Origin: Methanolobus chelungpuianus
GTDB lineage: Archaea > Halobacteriota > Methanosarcinia > Methanosarcinales > Methanosarcinaceae
Assembly: GCF_024500045.1 (NCBI RefSeq)
Contig: NZ_JTEO01000006.1
Location: forward strand, 62,001-126,000
Direction of reading: 5' to 3'
Length of the DNA stretch: 64,000 nt
Shown: positions 35,173 through 43,703 of the stretch, in pieces
How positions within the stretch are numbered: the stretch's first letter is position 1
Layout: every line of letters starts with the position of its first letter
Translations under genes and position numbers: made by a program
Notes under the pieces: generated by a model
Seen by the model: only the letters and a program-made list of their open reading frames with translations
Databases searched by the model: none
What the model was told of the DNA's origin: nothing

Positions 35173-35310
35173 TATTGCGGGTCGTGGGGAAATGGACCGC
35201 AAATCGGGAGTGGAATGATAGAGATGTTGGGGAACATCTCGGATTCGTTAAGGAGAGAGGTGCCTTAAAGCGTGGTGGTTTCAGGGCGCCTCATCTTACC
35301 TTCAGATTTT
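35173..35310 (+). ncRNA. Repeated structured RNA element, copy D
   Basis: TATA box TTAAATAA at 35148-35155. P1 GCGG/CCGC (35177-35200) extended by a G-A mismatch and two further pairs. P2 GAGATGTT-GGGG-AACATCTC (35221-35240), 8 perfect pairs. P3 GAGGTGCC (35257-35264) with GGCGCCTC (35285-35292), 8 pairs with one G-U, around TTAAAGCGTGGTGGTTTC. U-rich tail follows (ATTTTACTCTTTTCAT). Lies between a FilR1 remnant and a full FilR1 gene. Confidence 0.75.
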
Positions 35311-35515
35311 ACTCTTTTCATGCCAGATTGTAGCATTCCTATAAAAACTAACCTCGTTTTCCACTGTTCATTCAGTTCGGTAAGGAATAGTTGTGGCTCG
35401 TACAATCAATGTATAAAACATTTTAAGTACAAGTATGTCAATAGCGAAGTAAAGAAACTCTTTCCGGATTATGTGAGTCCGGACTGCATTTTAAGCCTGA
35501 GTCCATGGGATGCCT

Positions 35516-36301
35516 ATGAAGAAGCCGCTGCTTGATGTCATATTTGCTTCAGAGAAGAGAATGAATATGATGCTAATGCTACAGGATGGTCCCAGGCCGA
35601 TGGAAGAAATACTTGAGCAACTGGAAGTGGCAAGACCGGCTCTGCTTCCCCAGGTAAGGATCCTGGAGGAGCACTATCTGGTTAAGGGTTCAAATGACAT
35701 CTATGAACTGACCCCCCTGGGAAAAATGGTCATTGACAAAATGACGCCTCTCATGGGAACAATTGAGGTTTTTCAGGATGATACGGAATACTGGGGCACT
35801 CATCACCTTGGCTTCATCCCACCCCATCTTTTTGAACGTATCCGGGAGATCGGGAAATGCCAGGAGGTGAACCTGACACTCACGGAGTCATACCAGCTTA
35901 ACCAGGAAGTGGTCCGGACAACTTTCATGTCCAAGGCTTTCCATGTAATAACTTCTTTTTTTCATCCGAACTATCCCAGGGTGTTTCCTGAAATGAACCG
36001 GGAAGGTGTCAGCTTACATATCATTACTACTCCGGGAGTAATTGAAACAATGCGTACCTACCACGCAGACGTATTTGGCGAGCTCCTCAAAAGTGAATCG
36101 TTCCATCTTTATACCTATCCTGAGGAAATGGGTATCCAGGTAGTTGCATATAACGACTATTACCTTCTGCTGCGCCTGCTGACCAACGAAAAGTATGTCG
36201 ATATCAATCACATGCTCTGCTCAAATCCGGGTGCTCTCCAGTGGGGAAAGGAACTCTTCGATCATTATATGAAAGGCTCGCAGCCCGTTACGAAACTATA
36301 A
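35516..36301 (+). CDS. FilR1/Msr-type regulator 5
   Basis: 261 residues from the ATG giving MKKPLLDVIFASEKRMNMMLML; an ATG at 35510 adds two residues. The winged helix recognition segment is VARPALLPQVRILEEHYLV, where the usual TTRQ is VARP, a likely change in DNA specificity. FilR1 linker YWGTHHLGFIPPHLFERIREI; ending YMKGSQPVTKL. No strong ribosome site is visible close to the ATG. Confidence 0.91.
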   Translation: MKKPLLDVIFASEKRMNMMLMLQDGPRPMEEILEQLEVARPALLPQVRILEEHYLVKGSNDIYELTPLGKMVIDKMTPLMGTIEVFQDDTEYWGTHHLGFIPPHLFERIREIGKCQEVNLTLTESYQLNQEVVRTTFMSKAFHVITSFFHPNYPRVFPEMNREGVSLHIITTPGVIETMRTYHADVFGELLKSESFHLYTYPEEMGIQVVAYNDYYLLLRLLTNEKYVDINHMLCSNPGALQWGKELFDHYMKGSQPVTKL

Positions 36302-36556
36302 GGATGCAGGATGCAAAAAGTGCCTCTATCCTTAAAGGATCATAAATATCCCAATATTCCCTCAGAGTTTGTTTTTAAGTATGCGAACAATTTATCTTTG
36401 GTTTAAAACTGATATTTCAATGAGACCATAATTTCATATCAAGCCTTAAAGTAACAAGAGCAGTGGCTATATAATATTAGTTCTTTTAAATGTCCTGACT
36501 GTATATTTGGTCTTCAGCAATCCTAGATTGAATACATCTGACAGGATATGGTATGT

Positions 36557-37342
36557 ATGAAAAAATCCTTACTTGATCTCTTATTCAAGTCAGAGAGGAG
36601 AAAAAATATACTCCTTCTTCTGCAGGATAGCCCCATGGACATGGAAGCTCTCCTAAGATCCATTAATTCCCCGCGGCAGTCACTGCTTCCCCAGCTGCGC
36701 TTACTTGAGACTCACTACCTGATAGCACAATCGGACGATGCCTATGAGCTGACATCGGTAGGCAGACTGCTTATGGAAAGGATGAAACCTTTGCTGGGCA
36801 TTGTGGATACGCTTGATTGCGATATCAACTACTGGGGAAAGCATAAACTGGACTTCATTCCTCCGCACCTGCTGAGCCGCATGCGCGACCTTGGCATCTG
36901 CAAAGTGATAACACCCTGCCTGGTGAACCTTTACGACATCAATGAGGAGTTCTTTGAGAAATGCAAAACTTCAAAGTCCCTGACAATAGCGGTTACATTC
37001 CTCTATCCAAATTTTCCCGAAATATATAATGCGTGGATAGACAGAGGGGTGCAGGTGACAGTTATTGTAAGTAAAGGGCTCTTTGAGATAATTAGGTCAA
37101 ACTATGCCGATGAATTCAGAAAACTCCTTTCCGGTGGGAAACTTCACCTTCTTGTGTATAATGATGTAATGGATTTCGTCTCCTTTGGCCACAATGACCA
37201 TTGCGCATTTTTCAGGCTTTTCCTGAATACAGGAGAGTACGACAACAACCAGCTGATGTGCTGCAGTCCAGGTGCGGTGGAATGGGCCAGGGAGCTCTGT
37301 GAACACTACAGGAAGAATTCCACTCCTGTAAATGACGTTTAA
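36557..37342 (+). CDS. FilR1/Msr-type regulator 6
   Basis: 261 residues starting MKKSLLDLLFKSERRKNILLLL. Winged helix with INSPRQSLLPQLRLLETHYLI (TTRQ replaced by SPRQ) and YELTSVGRLLM. Linker YWGKHKLDFIPPHLLSRMRDL. The sensor domain has several Cys (ICKVITPC, KCKTSKS). A TATA-like CTATATAATATTAG lies at about 36466-36479, giving a leader of about 65 bases. Downstream, at 37360, is a decayed gene fragment also found after copy 11. Confidence 0.91.
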   Translation: MKKSLLDLLFKSERRKNILLLLQDSPMDMEALLRSINSPRQSLLPQLRLLETHYLIAQSDDAYELTSVGRLLMERMKPLLGIVDTLDCDINYWGKHKLDFIPPHLLSRMRDLGICKVITPCLVNLYDINEEFFEKCKTSKSLTIAVTFLYPNFPEIYNAWIDRGVQVTVIVSKGLFEIIRSNYADEFRKLLSGGKLHLLVYNDVMDFVSFGHNDHCAFFRLFLNTGEYDNNQLMCCSPGAVEWARELCEHYRKNSTPVNDV

Positions 37343-37359
37343 GCGGGTATCACTTTTCT

Positions 37360-37471
37360 TTCAACCGATTGCCTGATGGTAACTGAAATGGATATTAGAA
37401 AGAACATGGATATGAGATATGGGCAGGAGACTCTTCAAATGATCAACTCAGAACTGGAAAAATACCTCTAG
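37360..37471 (+). pseudogene. C-terminal gene fragment, homologous to that at 53510
   Basis: The frame ending in TAG at 37469-37471 encodes LMVTEMDIRKNMDMRYGQE followed by a tail ending NSELEKYL. It matches the fragment at 53510-53748 (LVATDPELKRSMDMKYGQE ... VKADLEKYV). Only the last 35 or so residues remain. Parent protein not recognised. Each fragment sits directly downstream of a FilR1 gene. Confidence 0.5.
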
Positions 37472-37682
37472 TGCTTTTTCTGCTGATCCTTTATGTTGAT
37501 ATCCTCTTTTTCATCCTGATTCATTTTAATTGTTCTCTACTTCACAAGGATCATCCCGCTCAGCTTATTTGCTGCTCTCTGGAAGAAACAGGCGGGTGTT
37601 CACTTTCTAAAGACTGCCGCTATCTGTGCATTATGGCAACAATTGGTCCGATTAAACCCAACAATTTTAAATATGAACATTT

Positions 37683-37718
37683 CATTTAGCCTAAATGTTG
37701 CGTTTTAGATTTGTCAGA
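37683..37718. promoter_or_regulatory. Palindrome and shared box before FilR1 copy 7
   Basis: CATTTAGCCTAAATG (37683-37697) is a perfect palindrome around a central C, a good operator candidate. TTTAGATTTGTCAGA (37704-37718) recurs identically before FilR1 copy 11 at 52397-52411. Confidence 0.5.
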
Positions 37719-37757
37719 TGATCTTATCATTATCAGTTTGAGCAGGAGGGGTCGTTA

Positions 37758-38576
37758 GTGAAAAAATCATTGGTTGATGTAGTTTTCATGTCCGAGAAGA
37801 GAAAACTGGTGCTTTTGCTATTGAAAGACGGCGCCAGGGATATGGAAGACCTTCTTTTTGCTCTTGATACCAGCAGAGTGGCACTGCTTCCCCAGATAAG
37901 GATACTTGAGGAGCATCACCTTGTGTCTCACTACAGGGACACTTACGATCTGACAAAGATAGGAAAGCTCGTGGTCGATGAGATGTGCCCGTTACTGGAT
38001 ACTATCGACGTTCTCAATGAAGAGATATCTTACTGGGGCACCCGCAGTCTTGATTTCATCCCTCCTCACCTCTTGAACAGGATAAATGAACTTGGGAAAA
38101 GCAAGATCATTAGCCCTTCTCCTGCAGATATGTATGATGTTCATGATGATTTCCATGAGATGGCTAAAAATTCATCAGATGTGTTTTCAGTTACTTCGTT
38201 CCTGTACTCACATTTCCCCGAACTGTTCGATGAAATAACCTCCTGTGATACGCATATGCATGTCATCGTTCCCCGGGAGCTGTTCGATAAACTAAGAATG
38301 AACGACTCCATTGGTCTTGAAAGGATACTCAGTAATAACAAGGTCGATCTTTTTGTCCATCCTGGCAGTTTCAGGTTCCTGTCTTTCGGATACAATGACA
38401 ATAATGCAATACTGTCCCCGCTTAACGACAGTGGCGATTTTGATAACAGGCATATGCTCTGTACAGATTCCCATGCACTTCAGTGGGTAAAAGACCTTTA
38501 TGAGCATTATGTGAAAGATGCAGTAGCAGTGACCCTAATGGATGTAAGGCCTACGTTACAGGCTGATGTTAACTGA
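37758..38576 (+). CDS. FilR1/Msr-type regulator 7
   Basis: 272 residues from a GTG preceded by GGAGGGGTC. Winged helix with LDTSRVALLPQIRILEEHHLV (TTRQ replaced by TSRV) and YDLTKIGKLVV; linker YWGTRSLDFIPPHLLNRINEL. The C-terminus runs about 12 residues past the usual VTL end (MDVRPTLQADVN). The palindrome at 37683 lies 60 bases upstream and may be its own binding site. Confidence 0.91.
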   Translation: MKKSLVDVVFMSEKRKLVLLLLKDGARDMEDLLFALDTSRVALLPQIRILEEHHLVSHYRDTYDLTKIGKLVVDEMCPLLDTIDVLNEEISYWGTRSLDFIPPHLLNRINELGKSKIISPSPADMYDVHDDFHEMAKNSSDVFSVTSFLYSHFPELFDEITSCDTHMHVIVPRELFDKLRMNDSIGLERILSNNKVDLFVHPGSFRFLSFGYNDNNAILSPLNDSGDFDNRHMLCTDSHALQWVKDLYEHYVKDAVAVTLMDVRPTLQADVN

Positions 38577-38607
38577 AATTCGCAGGATTGGAACAACCCG
38601 GGACCGT

Positions 38608-39264
38608 TCAGTACTCCCTGTCCCCGAAAATAGAAGAGCCAAGCCTCACCATGGTAGCTCCTTCCTCGATGGCAACCCTGTAATCCCCGGACATTCCCAT
38701 TGACAGCTCCCTGATATCGATGTTACCTGCATTCCCATATGTGTCTCTGATATTCCCGAAAAGCGTTTTCATTCTCCTGAAATATGGCCTGGTCTCTTCA
38801 GCCGGTACAAAAGGAGCCATGCACATGAGTCCTTCCACCCTGACGTGACGGAGTGAACGGACCTCTGCCAGCACTTGCCCAAGCTCCCCCTCTGCAAAAC
38901 CGAATTTCTGTGACTCCTCGCTGATGTTGACCTGGAGGAGTAACTTCTGCACTTTACCGAGAGACCCGGCTTTCCTGTCAATGTCCTGCAGCAGTTTCAG
39001 GGAATCCGCAGACTGGATCACATCAAAGAGCTGAACAGCCTTTCGGACCTTATTGGTCTGCAAATGGCCAATGAGGTGCCTCTCAGAGGGCAGAAGCTCT
39101 TCAAGCTTGCGCTCTAATTCCTGGACCCTGTTCTCTCCTATGATCGTAGCCCCGGCCCTGATGGCCTCGTTTATCATTGCAGGCTCCACTGTCTTGGTAA
39201 CGCAGACAAGCTTTACGGTTCCAAGCTCCCGGAGGAGATCCTTTACTGTATCATGGACTGACAT
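38608..39264 (-). CDS. YggS/PLPBP-family PLP-binding protein
   Basis: 218 residues, single-domain TIM barrel of the alanine racemase N-terminal type. The PLP lysine is in KLVCVTKTVEP (Lys24); IGENRVQELERK, HLIGHLQTNKVRKAV, LLLQVNISEESQKFGF and LSMGMSGDYRVAIEEGATMVRLGSSIFG are the family blocks. PLPBP proteins keep PLP and amino-acid pools in balance and have no proven catalysis. Convergent with the FilR1 copy 7 gene. Confidence 0.95.
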   Translation of the reverse strand: MSVHDTVKDLLRELGTVKLVCVTKTVEPAMINEAIRAGATIIGENRVQELERKLEELLPSERHLIGHLQTNKVRKAVQLFDVIQSADSLKLLQDIDRKAGSLGKVQKLLLQVNISEESQKFGFAEGELGQVLAEVRSLRHVRVEGLMCMAPFVPAEETRPYFRRMKTLFGNIRDTYGNAGNIDIRELSMGMSGDYRVAIEEGATMVRLGSSIFGDREY

Positions 39265-39416
39265 ACGTGCTCCAAACAGTTCCTGCCAGATGCGCCTTCT
39301 GACTTATCACAAACGATGGCCACATAAAGTAATGCAAATGACAAGATATAAAAAGCTTGTTTTTCCGTGCATCCTGCTTAACAGGCTGCCAGACTGAAGG
39401 CCATCAGTACATACTA

Positions 39417-40010
39417 TCATTCCTTATGCCGGGGGATTATCCTGTGTACGCGTTTCTGGTACTCCCTGTACTCATCCCCGAACTGTGCCACCAGCCGGCT
39501 TTCCCAGTGCAGTGACCCCATATACAGGTATATGGTCGTCAGAAGGTAGATGATGAGCAGGTTGACAGTCATGAAAGGTGTGAGCCACATTATGACCAGC
39601 CCGGAGAGCAGGAAGGGATCCCTTACCCAGCGATAGACTCCCCGGATATCAAGATGGCCTGCTTCAGCTGTCCCGGGTCCGGATAGCTGTGAGCTTACCC
39701 TGAACCTGTGGGGAGCATCCCGGAAGGCCCTGGGGGCCACTATGGCAGCGGCCAGCTGTCCGCCGACCATCAGCCATCGCCATGGAGAAGGTACTATGTA
39801 GAGGAAAGGCCCCGGGTTCTTATAAAGGACATATGCAAGCGGCAATATCGTCAGCACTGCCATGACACTGAACGCAGGCATATACAGTGTATCCACCCGG
39901 GGTCCCAGGCGTCGTCTGAGGAAGCGCTTGAAGCGCAGGCTTGCCACGATACTGTGGAGTGCTGCAAATGCGAACAGGCAAAGGACAAGGATAAGTATGG
40001 ACGAAACCAA
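39417..40010 (-). CDS. NnrU / isoprenylcysteine methyltransferase-like membrane protein
   Basis: 197 residues with about five membrane helices. The C-terminal GVYRWVRDPFLLSGLVIMW and HWESRLVAQFGDEYREYQKRVHRIIP match the ICMT/PEMT-like membrane methyltransferase fold and the NnrU relatives; the RxPxY and E...R positions fit SAM binding (here RDPFLL). The N-terminal FAALHSIVASLRFKRFLRRRLG resembles NnrU. Substrate unknown. Confidence 0.75.
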   Translation of the reverse strand: MVSSILILVLCLFAFAALHSIVASLRFKRFLRRRLGPRVDTLYMPAFSVMAVLTILPLAYVLYKNPGPFLYIVPSPWRWLMVGGQLAAAIVAPRAFRDAPHRFRVSSQLSGPGTAEAGHLDIRGVYRWVRDPFLLSGLVIMWLTPFMTVNLLIIYLLTTIYLYMGSLHWESRLVAQFGDEYREYQKRVHRIIPRHKE

Positions 40011-40568
40011 TAACGTGATCTCCTGATTTTTATCTGGAGGAAGTTGTATTTAGGGGTTTTGAGCAGGATGCATGGAATGATCAGGCAATGCAGAACATAT
40101 ATCTATTCCGATGCTGCAGATGATGTTCCTCTTCCACTGCAGGACAGGGCTTTTGTCTATGCCGTAATGCCCAGGAAAACCACAGAAGGCCGAGAAGCAT
40201 TTTTGTGAGTGAAGCTAGGAAGCTGGGATATGATGAGTTCTGCGGATGGCTGGATATCATCCCCCAGACAACAGGAAAATTACCTTTTCTTAAGACCATT
40301 TTAAAGCACAGTAAAAAGATAAGTAATTCCAGGGTAGAGATAATTGATAACTGAGGACATGCATGTTCAATCGAGCAATACGAGAAATTCAATCGGATTG
40401 TTCTTGATCACTCAATTTCGGGCACATGATTCCTTATCTCAAGACTGACGTCCCCCGCTGCTGTTTGACAGATGTGGCTTGTCCGGTAAACAGTTTTTGA
40501 ACAGGAGAGAACCTATTTAAGGGAGTAGGTCACATTGCTAATGTATCTTAAAGACGGGAGTGAACAGG
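40011..40568. other. Intergenic region, possible decayed gene
   Basis: About 560 bases. On the plus strand a frame without a start reads (from about 40175) RPRSIFVSEARKLGYDEF then CGWLDIIPQTTGKLPFLKT to a stop near 40353; it looks protein-like but has no recognisable family or start codon. The rest, including TTTAAGGGAG before the VOC gene, shows nothing more. Confidence 0.3.
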
Positions 40569-41000
40569 ATGTCCGTAGAGGCATACATAAATTTTAACGG
40601 GAATTGTAGTGAAGCTGTTGAATTCTATACTGAGGTCTTTGGAACTGAAGAGCCTGAGATTATGTACTTCAAAGATGCACCTGAGGACATGGGCTTTCCC
40701 CTGACAGAAGAGAACAGGGACCTGGTATTGCATACCTCCCTGGAAATAGAAGGAAGCACCGTGATGTTCTCTGATGTTCCGCCAGGCATGTCCCTTATCG
40801 TAGGCAACAATATTGGTCTTGTGATTAGCAGCAACGACATGAGCAGGATAAGATCCATGTTCAGTAAGCTCAAGCCTGCAGGCACTGTAGTCATGGATCT
40901 GCAGGAAACCTTCTGGAGTAAACTGTATGGTGCCGTGACAGACAAGTTCGGTGTCACCTGGCAGTTCAATCATTACAGTGAAGAAGCCGGCCTGTTTTGA
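40569..41000 (+). CDS. VOC-family protein, PhnB/glyoxalase-like
   Basis: 143 residues. The start VEAYINFNGNCSEAVEFYTEVFG and VMFSDVPPG and FGVTWQFNHY blocks are those of PhnB-like vicinal oxygen chelate proteins. This branch often lacks the metal ligands and its substrates are unknown; the His ligand usually near the N-terminus is Asn here (YINFNG). GGGAGTG lies 7-8 bases before the ATG; a GTG three codons earlier is an alternative. Confidence 0.88.
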   Translation: MSVEAYINFNGNCSEAVEFYTEVFGTEEPEIMYFKDAPEDMGFPLTEENRDLVLHTSLEIEGSTVMFSDVPPGMSLIVGNNIGLVISSNDMSRIRSMFSKLKPAGTVVMDLQETFWSKLYGAVTDKFGVTWQFNHYSEEAGLF

Positions 41001-41013
41001 AGCCCTTACAGGC

Positions 41014-41037
41014 AGGACATGTATATATCTGTCCTGT
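41014..41037 (+). terminator. Hairpin after the VOC gene
   Basis: CAGGACA and TGTCCTG form a 7-bp stem over a 10-base loop, followed by TTTCAGG; 14 bases past the stop codon. Confidence 0.45.
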
Positions 41038-41318
41038 TTCAGGCCCTCCAGAAAAGAAATGCAGAGTGTGGCAATTGAGAGGAACGAATCCAGGGGCAGG
41101 AATTCAGTTCAACGGTTTTTACAAAGCATGACTAACTTGTACTTAGCATTTGTGCTTTCGCCCTGATAGGAATTATCTTCCGGGAGGTCAGTAAGCTAAC
41201 AAGGTTTATCTTGAAGCACGCTGTTTTTACGGAAAGGATACCTGATGACGGGTCTAAGCCAGAGTCATTACGTGTACTTTGTACCAGAATATTTTTTAAT
41301 GTCCACTGTCCATTTCAG

Positions 41319-41336
41319 TGTACTATTTATAGTACA
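41319..41336. promoter_or_regulatory. 18-bp palindrome over the promoter of FilR1 copy 8
   Basis: TGTACTATTTATAGTACA has perfect 7-bp arms around TTTA, and its centre is also the best TATA box of the gene (CTATTTATAG). It lies 61 bases before the ATG at 41398. A dimeric regulator bound here would occlude TBP. Confidence 0.6.
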
Positions 41337-41397
41337 GTGCAAGTCCCTATATTGTCCGGCAGATTAGCATACGATACTGGGGTAGGATGTGCGGCAA

Positions 41398-42180
41398 ATG
41401 AAAAATGGCTTGCTTGATGTGGTGTTTGCTTCAGAGAAGAGAAAAAATGTCCTTTTATTGCTGAAGGATGGAAAAAAGAGCATGGAGACCTTCCTTGAAG
41501 TCCTGGATACAACGAGACAGGCTTTGCTTCCCCAGATAAAGATACTGGAAGAACATCACCTGTTATCTCATCATGACCACTGCTATGAATTGACCCCCAT
41601 TGGAAAACTGCTTATAGAGGACATGTCACTTTTAGTCAGTACAATCGGGGTCTTTGACCAAGCGGAGGAATACTGGGGGACTCACAATATTGATTTCATT
41701 CCTCCCCATCTTTTGAAAAGACTGAGGGACCTGAAAGAGTACAGGATAATAAGTCCATCTGTCACAGAATTGTACTCGATTCACAAAAGCTTCCACCGGG
41801 ATAAAACCACACAATCAATATATAAGGTCACCAATTTCCTTTATCCCGATCACAAGGCCATATTCACCGAGCTGATAGATGCTAATGTCACTTTTTATTA
41901 CATTGTATCCAAAGAGCTGCTAGGGAAGATAAGAGCCCAGCATGCAGAGGATTTCAGGAACTATATCCTATCCGGTCATTTTAACCTATATGTCTGCAAC
42001 AGGGACATAGATTTCCTTTTCTTTACATTTGATGATTACCACATTATCATTAACCTGTTCAGTAAAGATGGCCGTGTTGACAGTAAATATGTACTCTGCA
42101 GTACCCGGGATGCTCTGGAATGGGGAAAAGAACTTTATGAGCACTATCTGAAGGAATCTGCTCCAGTAAGAGATATCTGA
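41398..42180 (+). CDS. FilR1/Msr-type regulator 8
   Basis: 260 residues starting MKNGLLDVVFASEKRKNVLLLL; a GTG/ATG three codons earlier is possible. Winged helix LDTTRQALLPQIKILEEHHLL, YELTPIGKLLI; linker YWGTHNIDFIPPHLLKRLRDL. The sensor domain is aromatic-rich (VTFYYIVS, IDFLFFTFDDYHI). Ending YLKESAPVRDI. The palindrome at 41319 covers its promoter. Confidence 0.92.
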   Translation: MKNGLLDVVFASEKRKNVLLLLKDGKKSMETFLEVLDTTRQALLPQIKILEEHHLLSHHDHCYELTPIGKLLIEDMSLLVSTIGVFDQAEEYWGTHNIDFIPPHLLKRLRDLKEYRIISPSVTELYSIHKSFHRDKTTQSIYKVTNFLYPDHKAIFTELIDANVTFYYIVSKELLGKIRAQHAEDFRNYILSGHFNLYVCNRDIDFLFFTFDDYHIIINLFSKDGRVDSKYVLCSTRDALEWGKELYEHYLKESAPVRDI

Positions 42181-42302
42181 CTATTTTTATCAAGACCAGC
42201 AAGCTATCTATTTCCCGTTCATCTCCTAGAAAGGGCAAATAACAATGTTTATAAAGACATAGCAGATAACCACTTATTTAGTTTACTGAGTGGGAGGTAA
42301 AT

Positions 42303-42800
42303 ATGAACAAGGATCTAATTGCAGCAGTTCTATTAGTGATGATAGTGTTGCTTGTCTTACCTATTGCAACAGCACGACCTGCATATCTGGAAGCTTACAG
42401 GCAACAATATGACATAGAAGGCACAAGACTTGACGCATGTCTTAACTGTCACCTTGATCCAAACGGCGGAGGCCCCAGGAACCTTTACGGCCTGGCATAT
42501 GCAGAAAGTGGCAGGGACTTTGGATCAATTGAAGCAGTCGATTCTGACGGGGATGGTTTTACCAATCTGGAGGAGATCAATGCCCTGACCTTCCCTGGAG
42601 ATCCTGCCGATCACCCCCGGGTAACATCGGATAATTCCCCGGAGGCAGAGGCAAACATAACTGACCCTGCGGACAGCCCGGAGCAGGAAACCAGCGAAGA
42701 AACGGGAAGTGACCCCGCCCCGGAGCAACAGTCTCCAGCATTCGGTGCTCTTCTTGCGATGGCAGGACTATTGTCGGCTGTTTACTTAGTGAGAAGATGA
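42303..42800 (+). CDS. Surface monoheme c-type cytochrome with EF-hand-like loop and C-terminal sorting tail
   Basis: 165 residues. Signal peptide about 1-24 (LIAAVLLVMIVLLVLPIATARP). One heme site CLNCH (46-50) in LDACLNCHLDPNGGGPRNLYG. A calcium-binding-type loop DSDGDGFTNLEE (80-91). Then an acidic, Pro/Ser/Thr linker and a final SPAFGALLAMAGLLSAVYLVRR, which resembles PGF-CTERM-type archaeosortase tails (Pro-x-Phe-Gly, hydrophobic helix, Arg-Arg). So an anchored, outward-facing electron carrier is likely. Preceded by GGGAGGTAAAT. No electron-transfer partner is adjacent. Confidence 0.82.
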   Translation: MNKDLIAAVLLVMIVLLVLPIATARPAYLEAYRQQYDIEGTRLDACLNCHLDPNGGGPRNLYGLAYAESGRDFGSIEAVDSDGDGFTNLEEINALTFPGDPADHPRVTSDNSPEAEANITDPADSPEQETSEETGSDPAPEQQSPAFGALLAMAGLLSAVYLVRR

Positions 42801-42868
42801 ACAGGAGTTCACCCGGACGCAAGAGCAAGACGAGTCCGGGATTGCATACCCGGAGAAAGTGCGTATCT

Positions 42869-43477
42869 TCAGGCTTCTCCGGGAAACATGTCCTCAAGGT
42901 AGCTTGCAAGCACCTGCTGGACATTGGTATCCCGGGCTGGCATTTTTCCACACTCTTCAGAACGCATGATGTACTTTGGGAACACATAGGCCCAGCCGCC
43001 GGTCCCGTCCATGATCGCCCGGAGCCTGCTTCCGGGGGCCATTAAGGCGAACTGGAGCTGGGACAGGCCGGACACGCTTTCCGGGACCATGAGGACAGTG
43101 GAACCCCTGAAGAAGTGGTAGAGGAGTCCTTCCCTTATTGAGGGGTCATAAGCAACAGTGGCTTTTGGATCCATCGATGTGCTGGCCTCGATGCTCTCAA
43201 GGAGAGTGTCGTAGAGCCTGCATTTCCTGCTAAAAGGAGGAACGAACTGTATAGAGCCGGAGTTTCCGGAGTACGACAAAGAACCTGAATTCTCGGCAAC
43301 CGTAGCGCATATGTCGGATTCGGTGATGCCAAATACTTCCGTATCTGCCCGGATACCGGCCACAGGGATCACGAAAGTGAGGGGCTTTTCGCTGATCCTG
43401 GACGACGGATCGCTTTCAGTGAAAGCATAAATTGTTGCTTCGATCAGGGCATGTTTAAGGGCTGCGGGCAAATTCAT
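42869..43477 (-). CDS. Conserved-looking protein of unknown function
   Basis: 202 residues from the ATG preceded by GAGGATCTTTCTG. The sequence MNLPAALKHALIEATIYAFTES, a central SGSIQFVPPFSRKCRLYDTLLESI and a C-terminal LMAPGSRLRAIMDGTGGWAYVFPKY segment suggest a soluble alpha/beta protein; no membrane segment or metal motif stands out. I do not recognise the family. It overlaps no neighbour and is convergent with the cytochrome gene, 68 bases away. Confidence 0.6.
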   Translation of the reverse strand: MNLPAALKHALIEATIYAFTESDPSSRISEKPLTFVIPVAGIRADTEVFGITESDICATVAENSGSLSYSGNSGSIQFVPPFSRKCRLYDTLLESIEASTSMDPKATVAYDPSIREGLLYHFFRGSTVLMVPESVSGLSQLQFALMAPGSRLRAIMDGTGGWAYVFPKYIMRSEECGKMPARDTNVQQVLASYLEDMFPGEA

Positions 43478-43568
43478 CAGAAAGATCCTCACGGTCTTGG
43501 ATTTGTTTAAATAGTGAGATCATGCCCGATATCCTTGACCGGTCCCAAGGCCTGTAAAAAGCACACTA

Positions 43569-43703
43569 TCATTCTGTACCGGATGCATGATCACCCGGAA
43601 TTGCCTGTGAGCTGCCAGCCTTTTTTGCGTATCCCAGTCTGAATCCATGTAATACGGGAGGCAGTGGCGAGGAAGTGAACACTCTTTCTTCTTTTTGAGG
43701 CAT
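43569..43703 (-). CDS. Small protein (44 residues)
   Basis: ATG at 43703 preceded at 7 bases by AGGAGA on the minus strand; the frame ends TGA at 43569. Begins MPQKEERVFTSSPLPPVLHG and continues FRLGYAKKAGSS. An in-frame ATG six codons earlier (43721) lies just after the expected start of a transcript from the TATA-like TTTATAAATGG (about 43746-43756). Soluble, basic, no known family. Support is the promoter plus the ribosome site. Confidence 0.45.
   Translation of the reverse strand: MPQKEERVFTSSPLPPVLHGFRLGYAKKAGSSQAIPGDHASGTE

Noticed and set aside
20779-35310. Reading the four RNA elements as transposable (MITE-like) repeats
   Set aside because: No terminal inverted repeats or target duplications are seen, all copies have the same orientation, and stems vary in a compensatory way.
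37471-37689. Plus-strand ORF of 72 codons before FilR1 copy 7
   Set aside because: No ribosome site, hydrophobic start and mixed composition; the region is better explained by a gene fragment and promoter.
40081-40392. Minus-strand ORF of 103 codons
   Set aside because: No ribosome site or family; the plus strand of the same region looks more protein-like but also lacks a start.
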